A stretch of 64,000 nucleotides of DNA from Nansenia antarctica (lineage: Eukaryota; Chordata; Actinopteri; Argentiniformes; Microstomatidae), in NCBI GenBank assembly GCA_963989245.1, contig OZ022353.1:24783524-24847523 (forward strand). The letters run 5' to 3'. Both the position numbers and the translations under genes were made by a program. The notes under the pieces are model-generated. The model did no database searches and was not told the origin of the DNA. It saw only the letters and a program-made list of their open reading frames with translations. This document shows positions 32,106 to 41,511 of this stretch, piece by piece. Positions within the stretch are counted from its first letter, which is position 1, and the number at the start of each line of letters is the position of its first letter.

Positions 32106-32366
32106 ATGGGTAATCAAACTTCTAGGACGGCAAATTGTGATAAACGAACTTTGAAATACAAACCAAACGTATTTTTTACAAACATGATTCTAGATGGTAT
32201 TGGAGACTTCAAATTATCAACACCAGACATTTTCTCAATGACCCCAGCATTGATTGAAAAACGAATAAGGGAATTAGACGCTTTGGGATTGTTTAATAAG
32301 CGACACCAATCACAAGCCTTGGAGCTTGCGCAATACACAGAACTAGACGGATGGAATGAATACTAA
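32106..32366 (+). CDS. 86-aa MGNQTS protein, possible matrix-like fragment
   Basis: M-G-N-Q-T-S is a good N-myristoylation start, as in retroviral Gag matrix or Nef-like accessory proteins. The remainder (FFTNMILDGIGDFKLSTPDI, IEKRIRELDALGLFN) is charged and helical with no hydrophobic segment. I do not recognise the family. Its place about 0.9 kb after an LTR and primer-site-like sequence suits the start of gag, but no capsid follows. Confidence 0.4.
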   Translation: MGNQTSRTANCDKRTLKYKPNVFFTNMILDGIGDFKLSTPDIFSMTPALIEKRIRELDALGLFNKRHQSQALELAQYTELDGWNEY

Positions 32367-33678
32367 GCATTATGGGTAATGAAGTCTTACGTGAAGCATG
32401 TCGAGTGATTAGTTATAGGGAAATCATTGAGTTATGTAATAATAATCCTTGTATTGATTAACATATTGTAAACAAATGATAAAGAGTGAAATGAATAACT
32501 ATTGTATTTTCAGGACAAGCGAAATAGCTTAGTACTAACAGCAAAAAGTGGTAAGAGACGTGTGCACTTGTGCTCCACAAAGCTGCACCAGAGACGACAC
32601 TCTGAACCTACACTATTAATAGAACTGCCCTTGCAAACAAGACGCAGCTCGGTGACACAGAGACACAGACACGCAGAGAACACATAGAAGTGTTAGACAT
32701 GTAAATGTAGTTGTCTCTTATTGTAATTATCATACAATTCTGCATTGACTCAGCAAACGTAACATTTGAATTTACTTAGTGAACAGAGACATAGACCATG
32801 CATTAATGACTTAATGCTCACACAAGCAAAGAGGAATATGTGACATTTGATTGGAGGGTAGTCCCAAACGGACAGAACCAAGAACATTGTGACAACTCTT
32901 GCCAATTCTATCTCCTGACAGAACCAAGAAAATGCAGAGAAACTGAGCGACGGACTAAAACGGGGGCGCTGCTGAGGGCCAATCTAACAGAAGTGGGGCG
33001 GAAATGATATTGAACGATTGACGGATGAGAGAAAGTGGAAATCAGATCACAAATGATAATTCTCTGTGTAACTGTAAATGAAAATGTTGTTTTTCTGTTT
33101 GAAAGCGGAAACATGATAATGACATGACAGACTACAGACTTTGATAAAGCAATTACACATACGAATATGACAGTACTTCACACAATCAACAGTGTTAATC
33201 GGCCAACAGCTGAATGCACGAGCATTACACATTGATGCAACATTTATGATAAAGAACCATTCACACTGACTCAAGAGTGTCTCTGATAAATCTACTAAAA
33301 CCAACGGGTGATTAACTGAGAAATATTGATTATAAGAGAGGGATAGAACATTTAAATGTTCACAGCAAATTTAAACCTTAATGCAAAATAAGCTTATAGT
33401 GTACATAGACCAACGGGGAAGTATTCAAGCCATCAGTTATGATTGTGATCAGAATTTTTTAACATACGGGTAGAATAGAACCTATCTACCTCATTAAAAG
33501 AATGCTTATTGGAATTGACTCAGATTGCACATTGACAGTGGATAAACTAAGTATTGAAGACTGATTTGGATATTAAAGGGACGGTTCAAGGTTTTTCACA
33601 ACCAACGTCCTAGTTTGATACCCATGAACCTCAAATGACAAATCCTTTTGTTTCCTCTAGGAGCATTGATGAAGGACG
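32367..33678. other. ERV-A interior without recognisable genes
   Basis: Short frames only. No RT, integrase or protease motif was seen in any frame. Confidence 0.4.
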
Positions 33679-33686
33679 AGTTAACC

Positions 33687-34284
33687 CAGCGGTTCCCAAA
33701 CTTTTTCAATCAGGCCCCCCTTGGGTAATTGGAAATATTTTCGAGCCCCCCCTAACCCGGTCCCCACCTAGATTGATATAATTAATTGTATAAAGTTGTA
33801 CAAACATTACATTTTCTCTTCTAATAATAACAAGACACATATATCCAACTATAGTTTTATATTTTATTATGGGTTGAAAAGGAACATAAGTGCTTGGCAA
33901 ATGATCCTGTGCCACTGAAATATTCAACATATCAACATTACCTAATTTCTACTGCATCACTATTCTTACTCTACACATTCCTATCACAATTACGATCAAT
34001 GACTTGTGTGTGCTTGCTTTGCCTTGCAAATCTTCTCAAAGCGGGGTTGTTGTTTTGAGACTGCCACTCTCAGTTCATTCTCAATGTTCAACTTCGACCT
34101 GTATTTGCTTTTGATAGCAGCAACAGCAGAAAAGCCTATCTCACACAGGTACGATGTTGCAAAAGGCAGCAGTATTCCCACAGTTTTTTATTTTTATTTT
34201 TATTTTATTTTTTATTTCTGCGCCCCCCCTGCAGTACCCCCGCGCCCCACCAGGGGGGCGCGCCCCACAGTTTGGGAAACGCTG
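33687..34284 (-). mobile_element. 598-bp non-autonomous hAT with captured transposase C-terminus
   Basis: TIRs CAGCGGTTCCCAAAC and GTTTGGGAAACGCTG with 8-bp target duplication AGTTAACC (33679-33686, 34285-34292). The minus-strand frame at 33996-34181 reads LLPFATSYLCEIGFSAVAAI then KYRSKLNIENELRVAVS, the hAT dimerisation domain of the ZBED5/SCAND3-like group. It is a deletion derivative that keeps only the transposase 3' end. Confidence 0.92.
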
Positions 34285-34532
34285 AGTTAACCCTTTTGAG
34301 AGAAACTAAATGTCTGTCTACCTGTACTTAACGATTGTGCAATCCCTGTATCTAAAAATGTCTCAGCAGGCAAGTGCATAACTCACTAGAGGGGGGGGAC
34401 CACAGGGGGCCCAACCCACTCTCGACTCTGACGATGAGACCCAAGCAAAGGGGAAAACGGACACGTATTATGACAAACGATTACTGATTCCAGTACCATA
34501 ATAATGACTATCTCTGCTATTAACAATTATTC
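34285..34532. other. Non-coding spacer with G-tract
   Basis: A GGGGGGGG run at about 34392-34400 and a C/G-rich tract follow the MITE. This could be a remnant polypurine tract, but no LTR follows. Confidence 0.25.
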
Positions 34533-34780
34533 TTGATGTTGTTGTGTATTAAGATTGAAACTAGGACGAGAGATACCGGACAGACGATGCGTGCCGAGAG
34601 AAACCGTGTGATCCAGGCCTCATTGTGGATAAGATGGATAGCCACAATTTTATCGGTTCTGTATACGCTCTGGGTGTTAACTAACGAAACAGACATTACT
34701 TTAACTGAAGACTCTGATACTAATCTTGTTCGCATGCGTCGTGACATCCAGGGATTTAAACCGAATAGCGCACTAGACTC
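34533..34780 (+). pseudogene. Env leader/SU start-like segment
   Basis: The frame runs through a basic stretch, one hydrophobic segment (ASLWIRWIATILSVLYTLWV) that could be a signal anchor, N-E-T (a sequon), then R-M-R-R-D, a furin-like dibasic site. Next it passes into the 36-bp repeat. A long cytoplasmic leader followed by a hydrophobic core is a retroviral Env start layout. A 2-base insertion at about 35115 separates this frame from the C-W-I-C part. Confidence 0.4.
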
Positions 34781-34990
34781 AGGGTGCCAGGCCCGACAGA
34801 GAAGGACGCAGCCACCAGGGTGCCAGGCCCGACAGAGAAGGACGCAGCCACCAGGGTGCCAGGCCCGACAGAGAAGGACGCAGCCACCAGGGTGCCAGGC
34901 CCGACAGAGAAGGAAGCAGCCACCAGGGTGCCAAACCCGCCGGAAAAGGAAGCAGCCACCAAGGTGCCAAACCCGCCAGAGAGGGAAACA
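34780..34990. repeat. 36-bp x 6 tandem repeat, copy 2
   Basis: Same unit and same order of variant units as 30010-30297 but two units shorter. Confidence 0.95.
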
Positions 34991-35290
34991 ACGCCAGAGT
35001 ACGAGACCCGGCAGAGAACCACCAAACGACCATCGACGACAGTGTTCCAGTTTCAACAGCCCGGACCACCGAGCCTTCAAATCAGAGCATGGCCGTTTCA
35101 AGGAGGAAAGACACATAGTATCATGAGAGATTTTGCTTCGAGGATGAATTACTCTGATTGTTGGATCTGTCAACAGATACCTGTGAGTCCAGCCAGGGTC
35201 CAAAGTGTGGACACCTGTACTAGTGAAGATGCTGGTGAATGCCTGCATCATGTTTTCGATAGTGCTAAAGACCACTCCCCAGACCATGTC
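34991..35290 (+). pseudogene. Env SU-like segment with C-W-I-C, copy 2
   Basis: Near-identical to 30298-30595 except for an extra two bases (ACACATAG against ACACAG) that move C-W-I-C into a different frame from the upstream leader. It runs on to a stop at 35320 in the frame that also covers 34784. After 35290 the sequence differs from copy 1. Confidence 0.5.
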
Positions 35291-35548
35291 CAACATGGAA
35301 GGAGACAGACGACTGCCTGAACCTCAATGACACTGACAGACAACGACCGATTAGGAAGAGATTGAAGAGCAAGTTTTTTTTTTTTTGTCTTGTGTATGAC
35401 GTACTGTGTTAAATTTGAAGTTTGGTTGTTAATTTTAGAATTTTTTGGGTTGTGATGATTTTTTATTATTCTTTCTCCAAAAATGTTTTGAACCATATTT
35501 TTCTAATTGTTTTTGTTTTAAGAGTTTACATCTTAAAAAAGTGTGGAA
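35291..35548. other. ERV-A 3' end before the LTR
   Basis: Short coding-like remainder, a T-tract at 35374-35386, and no transmembrane Env domain. No strong polypurine tract is visible; AAAAAAGTGTGGAA (35535-35548) immediately precedes the LTR. Confidence 0.35.
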
Positions 35549-36174
35549 TGTGAGAGAAAATTATTGTATGTGGGGGACATTTTTCTACATTTAAGATTCA
35601 AACTTGGTTTTTCTGGGGCAAAGCTATGGAAGCTGATTTCCTGTTTGTTGTCACACAATAGAACCGGTTTCTCTGCTTAAAGCTTGACATTGGCTGGACG
35701 GCGGACACATTTGAATGATTACAAAGACCTGATTGCCCTCTTTTCTCCCGGAGTGGACTAGACCATCTGGAGCAGTTTTGGGCTTTTGTGTTCCCCAGGC
35801 GGTGCTCTGGGACCAGACTGAACCAGTTTGTGGCTATTGTGTCCCTTTTTCACCTTTGTCTCCCTAGGAGAAAGTGGGGGCTGATTCCCCCCTAACCTTC
35901 ATCCCAATCATCTTCATCCATGTACAAACTCACACCCCTTGCTCATGATTGGTCTAAACCTCACCCGAGGGCGGACCCCTTACCTGTGGAAACCTGAATT
36001 GTATAAATACTGACATGTAATGAATGATCGTCACTTTTTGGGAGGAACTTTGAATCGTTCAGATCCGTCTGACGAACCTGTAAACTTCTTCCTTCTGCAG
36101 AAGAATATTAAATATCTTTTCTTATACATCTTGAAACGAAACAGGCTGCCATTATTGAATAATTTGCTCTAACA
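35549..36174 (+). repeat. 3' LTR of ERV-A
   Basis: Same 626-bp length as the 5' copy; compensating 2-bp indels. TATAAA at 36002-36007. Confidence 0.93.
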
Positions 36175-36917
36175 GAAGCAAAGAGGCGAGTTTGTTATTG
36201 TGTTGTCCCGCAACACTTTCTTTATTTCTTTAGGAAAAGTTAAAAGGTTCATATTTGATGTAGTGACATCACTTCCTGTTTACCGCAAATCTACTTCCGG
36301 TTAATCTACTTCCGGTTTGGGAGTTCGTTCTTTGCCAGAGAGAGACCGAGACGTTACATTTGTTCATCATTCAACATCCATGTTCAGTTTTACACAAAGC
36401 AATGTTGTAAGTACGAAATATAAGTGTTGGATTATTAGCTTTATATATTAGTCATCATTTGTTGGGAATATTATGTTTTTAGTTATTATTTTGTAACATC
36501 CTGTTGAAACATGTTTTGTGCTGTTTGTCTTGCAGTTTTTACCAGTTCAATACACCTGATTTGAAAAGCCACTCTACGCCTCTTTCTTTGACGAACTTTA
36601 TTGACAAGGTTTAGCTAGATGTCACCAGAGAACATCATAGTTATTATCAAACTAGTAACTAAATTAGTAACGTTATGATAGTTATTGATTAAGGTTAATT
36701 TCGCAACGAAGACTGAACTGCAGCGTTTTAGCCAACACCTAGCTTGCTAGTTTCGGCTAACGTTATGTTAGACTGCATCATGGGAATCACTTATTTTGTA
36801 AATAGTTTTTGTCAAAAGTACCTTATTATTGCCTATTAATGTTGTTAATGGACTTTACTCAATTATATATTTGAGTCATATGTTTTTTTATTTTTTTCAT
36901 TCACGGACCCCCGGTTG
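36175..36917. other. No recognised gene
   Basis: Starts with the GAAG target duplication. TACTTCCGGT repeats near 36290-36320 and a donor-like TGTTGTAAGTACG at 36402 may indicate a promoter and first exon of some transcript, but nothing is identifiable. Confidence 0.3.
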
Positions 36918-37100
36918 AAGACCACTGGTCTGTATGATCAGATCAAACATGAAGTAACACTAAAGACCACTGGTCTATATGATCAGATCAAACACTGAAG
37001 TAACACTAAAGACCACTGGTCTGTATGATCAGATCAAACAAGGAAGTAACACTAAAGACCACTGGTCTATATGATCAGATCAAACACTGAAGTAACACTG
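36918..37100. repeat. 45-46-bp tandem repeat, 4 units
   Basis: Units of AAGACCACTGGTCTGTATGA plus TCAGATCAAACACTGAAGTAACACT start at 36918, 36963, 37009 and 37055. TGATCAGATCA is an imperfect palindrome in each unit. Confidence 0.9.
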
Positions 37101-37348
37101 AAGCAAATAGAAATTCTAATCACTGAAGACCACGGTGGTATATTCCAAAATATTGACCAGGTGAGTTTGTCAACACTCAACCGTATTGTACAGTGAAACC
37201 ACCGGGTGCCATTCGAGAGAAACTCAGAAAGAGTCAAAGAATTGTGCTATGCCTATGTGCAAATAAGTCCTATACATTACAATACTGTAATTGATTGCAT
37301 CCCATCAGCACTGTAAACAGCACTGTTTTGTACATCACAATATTGTGT

Positions 37349-37950
37349 CACGACCCAACAGCTCTGCATGTACATTGAAATCCAATGGGCTCGTTCCCAC
37401 ACAGGGCCGAGGCCGGACACAGGTGTGTAGGTTAGCTCAGGGTTAGATGACAGCACCCAGGTAGATGTTAAGCAGGGAAATGGCTTACCTTGGTCCGATG
37501 GTCCGCGTGGGTGTACCGGACAGCCCGCCCAATAGTTGGCAGGGTGTCCCCTCCCATTCAGTATTTAACATATAACAAAACAACGACGACAAAACGAAAC
37601 CGGATACGACGCGACTTCGGGGGTAATCCACAACTCCAAACAGTATAATCTCATAATAAATATCCTCAGGGGGTTCTCTTTAGTATGGCATCTTAATAAG
37701 TTATTCTCTCTTAACTCTCACTCCACTCTCTTCTCTTCCAGGTAGGAAATTCCCGATCACGTTGTGGGGAGCATGGCGCGTTCTGGCCTGCAGAGGGAGC
37801 CAGACTGCCGTTGGGGGGGGGAATAATGGGCTGATTACGGACAGGTGTCAGTGATCAGACTCGTTATCCCACTGGTCTATTTAACCTGTGTGTGTTTGTT
37901 CCCTCGGGAGATGAGAAGGGCAGGAAGTACCTGCCGCACGGAGACGCACT

Positions 37951-37983
<33 letters not shown>

Positions 37984-38440
37984 GCGGCGGCGGCGAGGAG
38001 GACGCACGAGATCCCGAAAGGGGGTGAGGTGCGGGGAGCCGGGCAGACGGAGCGGGTCCCGAAAGGGAGAGCAGCGGAGAGAGAGCGAGGGCTCTGCCGG
38101 GGAGCGAACGGGTCCCGAGGGGGGGGCGTGTCACCGAGAGTCGGCCAGCGGACCAAGTCCCGAAAGGGAGAGCAGCGGAGAGAGAACGAGGGCTCTGCCG
38201 GGGAGCGAACGGGTCCCGAGAGGGGGCGTGTCGCCGAGAGTCGGCCAGCGGACCAAGTCCCGAAAGGGGACGCAGCGGGCGTGACGGCAGTGACGGCCGC
38301 ACGCTGGACTTATTATTTATTCGTTATTATTTTGAACAACGGGCTCAGAACGTCAGTGACGTTGCTGAGCTGTGCTGTAGACAATAAATACCTATTCTGC
38401 AACTGTTCTTCTGTGTCGACCTCCCTCTGTGCCTAGAGAC
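37349..38440 (+). repeat. Candidate GC-rich solo LTR
   Basis: Opens TGTCACGACCC, a common start of teleost LTRs. CTATTTAACC near 37878 is TATA-like, (GA)n lies at 37952-37980, and two tandem units of about 100 bp (AGCAGCGGAGAGAGA(G/A)CGAG...) lie at 38070-38265. GACAATAAATACC near 38381 could be the poly(A) signal. No internal region or mate was found; the precise right end is uncertain. Confidence 0.35.
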
Positions 38441-38454
38441 TCTTACACACGTCT

Positions 38455-38895
38455 CTTCACAACACTGGCTCCCCGATGGTGGAATGAGCTCCCCACGGCT
38501 GTCAGAACGGCAGAGTCACTACCCATCTTCCGTCGTAGACTGAAGACCCATCTCTTCAGGTTACATCTTAACTGCTCCTCCTGAGAAATCTTCTGACCCT
38601 CACCACTACGTCTCCTAAAGACACCCGCTTTCCCCTCTACTGTGTCCCTAAGAACTTCTATTGCCCCCCTTGTACTGTTTCTCAGTTTCTCCAGTAAAAC
38701 AAAACAAAAAAGTTTTAGTAGAAGGCGATAAGGAGAAGGTTTTTCCTTCTATCAGTGGCCCCGGGCCCAAGCTAGATTACTCTTCCTGCAACGAATGGTG
38801 GATTGCTGATTCACATGCTTAGTATTCAAATGTATTGATTGTAAGTCGCTTTGGAATAAGGCGTCTGCTAAATGCCAAAAATGTAAATGTAAATG
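38455..38895 (+). mobile_element. L2 LINE 3' end sharing its tail with the SINEs
   Basis: Plus-strand translation LFTTLAPRWWNELPTAVRTA then RRLKTHLFRL is the L2 LINE C-terminus. The 3' UTR ends ATTGTAAGTCGCTTTGGAAT, then AAGGCGTCTGCTAAATGCC and AAATGTAAATG repeats. The last part matches the tail of the SINEs at 14048-14234 and 42794-43015. Confidence 0.8.
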
Positions 38896-39073
38896 AAATT
38901 AGTACCTTTCAAATACCTGTGAAAACCCGCCACCAGGCAAGCCACTCCCCCATGCACCCCGGGTAGCCAATCATCAACCCCCCTGAGCTTACCATGACAA
39001 CCAGAAATAGTTGGATCGTGACAATTGACTGCTTTAGGTCTATTTCCAATATTGCTTTGTTGACTGTTTCAGA

Positions 39074-39270
39074 GAGTTCTTGAGCTAGATGCAACTGCAG
39101 TTGCCCATGAATTCATATTTATTGATGAAGTGGGTTTCAACCTTGCAAAAAGGCGGCAACGGGCAGCATGACATTGTTGAGGTTCCTGGCCAGCAATGGG
39201 GGAACATAACCATATGCACACAGCCTATGCATGACGCTTCCATCTCTTCTTCACTGTGGGTATGGTATTT
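39074..39270 (+). pseudogene. IS630-type transposase catalytic fragment
   Basis: LELDATAVAHEFIFIDEVGF then, after a frameshift near 39155, DIVEVPGQQWGNITIC. FIDEVGFNL surrounds the second catalytic Asp of the DDE domain. Probably the same transposon family as 26377-26635, here without N-terminal and C-terminal parts. Confidence 0.6.
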
Positions 39271-39545
39271 TTAGGATCATATGCAGAGCCATTTCTCTTT
39301 CAAACATGGCGAGTCGTATTGTGGCCGAAAAGTTAGATTTTTGTCTCGTCTGACCAGACTGCATTCTGCATTCTCCCAGTAATCTACAGGCTTTTTCAAA
39401 TGACCTTCAACATGCCTTTTCTTCAGTAATGGAGTCTTCCGGGGTGATCGTGAATGGAGACCATGGCGGTGGAATGCCAATTGTTTTCTTTGTGACAACT
39501 GCTTCCAGGTCTTTCTGGAGCTCTGCTTAAGTGGATTTATGAAAC
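39271..39545 (-). pseudogene. Tc1 transposase, middle part
   Basis: Minus-strand frame (39277-39708) includes FHRHGLHSRSPRKTPLLKKR and HLKKPVDYWENAE, classical Tc1 text before the second catalytic Asp, which falls in SDE-like text broken by a frameshift. It is the downstream half of the Tc1 copy whose N-terminus is at 40936-41300. Confidence 0.75.
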
Positions 39546-40935
39546 ACAGGATAAGATGTAAATTCCTTTGTGCAGGCACGTACGTGAGAGTGTGTGTGTG
39601 TGTGCGTGTGTGTCGTCTTGGTGGTGAGTGATTCATGCGGGGGGGGGGGGGGGGGCTGGGGTTAGGTTTAATTTCGGACGCATCATCAGTAGTGTTCCTC
39701 CAGGTCATGGGGTGTTTCGGCCATCACACTATACACCCTCGCCAGAGGTGGCCAGCTCAGGGGGATCAGCCCCGAACTTGCGTCAATCCTAATTCGTCAT
39801 GAGAATGGCTGACGTCTCATGAGACTATGCAAGGCAGGGGCGTCCTTTTCCCTGAGTCAGGCCTAAGCTGACCGCATACCTTCTGGTTGGCTACTTCGGG
39901 GACCAGCAGGGATCTTTCCTTCTCATAAAAAGCCACTGGCTGCTTCTTTCGGCTGCTTCCGATGCAGCTTTGATGGCTGAACGCAGGCTTTGGCCTCTGA
40001 TTCCCAGGTCTGTAAACAATCTGGTGGTAGATCTTGCCACAAACCCTCTGCACCCCACCTCCACTGGACGGACTTCAGTGTTCCAGCCGCGGTGTTGTGC
40101 TTCGGCGGCGAGCTCAGCATAGCGTAGATGTTTCCGCTCGTAAGCTTCATCCACTGCGTCCTCCCAGGGTACGGTTAGTTCAATGATGTACACCTTTTTT
40201 AGAGAAGGGGACCAGAGAACCAAGTCAGGTCTCAGGGTGGTTATGGCGATCTCTTTAGGAAACACAAGCTGTCGTCCAATATCAGTCAGCATCTTCCAGT
40301 CGCGGGCCAACCGTAGCTGGCCTCGCTCAGATGGTGTCGAGCTGCTCCTGGTAACCTTTGCCCCCTCACGGACAAAGGTAATTGCCTGTTGGTGGTTGGA
40401 TGCTGATGGCGGTAGGGAGTTGGTGGCAGCTCGTTTGTCCTCCAGGGTGGATGCAAAGATCTTCAGGACTTGGTTGTGACGCCACGTGTAGCGTCCTTGG
40501 GCGAGACTAGTTTTGCATCCTGAAAGAATGTGCCTGAGGGTGGCTGGCGTGGAACAAAGGGCACACCCCGGGTCTTCACCATACCACTGGCCAAGGTTAA
40601 CTGGTGTTGGAAGGACGTTGTATGTAGCTCTGATAATAAAGCTCAACTGCCTCGCTTCCATGGCCCACATGTCCTTCCAGCTAATCTTCCTCCTCTCCAC
40701 ACTGTCCCATCGCGTCCACTGTCCCTGCTTGGCAAGAGAGACTGCCTTGGCCCATCTTCCAGCCTCCTCCTGATGGCGTACTTCCTCCACCACCATCTTC
40801 CTCCGTTCTGGTGCTGTGGCCTTACTCCAAGCAGGGCGAGCAGCTGTTAGCCCGAAGCCTCCTCTTCCCTGCTGAACATACCCCACAATGTCAGCATGTT
40901 TGAGGGCTGCTGTTGCTTCCTCCACCGCTTTGGCT
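39546..40935 (-). mobile_element. 5'-truncated R2-superfamily LINE inserted in Tc1
   Basis: Tc1 coding text stops at ...QEPRTP near 40936 and resumes at 39545, so about 1.4 kb of foreign DNA lies between. The insert is a LINE C-terminal frame (39891-40925), a 3' UTR with (GT)n and a 16-18 bp G-tract near 39640-39656. No target duplication was resolved and no rDNA sequence flanks it. Confidence 0.7.
39891..40925 (-). CDS. R2-superfamily LINE C-terminal domain: zinc knuckle and restriction-like endonuclease
   Basis: An uninterrupted 344-codon frame. CALCSTPATLRHILSGC is the C-x2-C-x7-H-x4-C knuckle that follows RT in R2, R4/Dong and NeSL-type LINEs. It is followed by RPDLVLWSPSLKKVYIIELT, which fits the P-D...E-x-T core of the restriction-like endonuclease that cuts target DNA. 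VEVGCRGFVA and AERSSQWLFMRR close the domain. The first 100 residues (RWAKAVSLAKQGQW, WKDMW) are the region upstream of the knuckle. RT itself is absent, so this is a 5'-truncated copy with an intact C-terminal frame, a sign of recent insertion. R2 elements usually sit in 28S rDNA; this relative does not. Confidence 0.8.
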   Translation of the reverse strand: MEEATAALKHADIVGYVQQGRGGFGLTAARPAWSKATAPERRKMVVEEVRHQEEAGRWAKAVSLAKQGQWTRWDSVERRKISWKDMWAMEARQLSFIIRATYNVLPTPVNLGQWYGEDPGCALCSTPATLRHILSGCKTSLAQGRYTWRHNQVLKIFASTLEDKRAATNSLPPSASNHQQAITFVREGAKVTRSSSTPSERGQLRLARDWKMLTDIGRQLVFPKEIAITTLRPDLVLWSPSLKKVYIIELTVPWEDAVDEAYERKHLRYAELAAEAQHRGWNTEVRPVEVGCRGFVARSTTRLFTDLGIRGQSLRSAIKAASEAAERSSQWLFMRRKDPCWSPK

Positions 40936-41300
40936 GGTGTCCTTGGCTCTTGGCTTACTATTCTGACTACGGTAACTTTCTGACTGTATGATCAGAAATC
41001 TTGCGAGGAGCTCCTGTGCGGGGCTGGTTGATGGTCGAGTGATGTTCCTTCCACTTGCGGATAATGGCACCGATGGTGCTTATAGGAACATTTAGGAGTT
41101 GAGAAGTCCGTCAGTAAATAGTGCCATTACTATGATGTTCAACAATCTTGTTGCAAAGGTCTTGGGAGAGCTCTTTGCCTCTACCATCATGAAATGTTTC
41201 TTCTAGGAAAGCTTGGTGACAATTGATTTGTTTACTTGCGTTCAGAGGTCGGAAACACTTTTTCAAAGAGTAGAAGTACTTACCCACCAACATGCACTAA
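40936..41300 (-). pseudogene. Tc1 transposase N-terminal part
   Basis: Minus strand: FHDGRGKELSQDLCNKIVEH, then a stop, LLNVPISTIGAIIRKWKEHH and RTGAPRKISD, the paired-type helix-turn-helix domains of Tc1. The R2-type LINE follows at 40935. Upstream flank 41300-41511 is probably Tc1 untranslated region cut by the ERV-B insertion. Confidence 0.75.
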
Positions 41301-41511
41301 CCCAGCTGATTCTAATTAGCACAGGTAGGAGAACTCATTAGTGGCATGAGCTAGTTTAGTGCTTTTTCTCACTGTGTTCAATACTTTTTTGCTGTGTCAT
41401 TCCACTTTATTGCACATCGATTTTTTATGGATTGGAATGTTACAATGTCTTCAGCTGTGTAGTGTTATTGAGTTAATAGCAATGTAAAAATACCAAACAT
41501 TCTCTTACATT

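Larger units (their letters stand above)
26880..36174 (+). mobile_element. ERV-A: retrovirus-like LTR element, 9.3 kb, defective and composite
   Basis: Two 626-bp LTRs (26880-27505 and 35549-36174), TG...CA, with 4-bp target duplication GAAG (26876-26879, 36175-36178). A primer site follows the 5' LTR. The interior holds a 29-bp tandem array in the leader, a zinc-knuckle gag-like frame, and two copies of a proline-rich repeat plus C-W-I-C segment reminiscent of retroviral Env SU. It also has an internal LTR-like block with its own primer-site-like sequence, a MGNQTS frame and a hAT MITE. No protease, RT or integrase is recognisable, so it cannot be autonomous. LTR identity is about 99% by eye. 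The class is inferred only from the knuckle, the C-W-I-C motif and the LTR layout. Confidence 0.85.

Noticed and set aside
34240..34256. Second CTCF-like motif in the MITE (CCACCAGGGGGGCGC)
   Set aside because: An extra G breaks the core consensus, and the region is low-complexity C/G runs.
37881..38302. Arg/Pro/Gly-rich frames of 90-141 codons on both strands
   Set aside because: They arise from (GA)n and GC-rich tandem units. No domain, and overlapping frames exclude each other.
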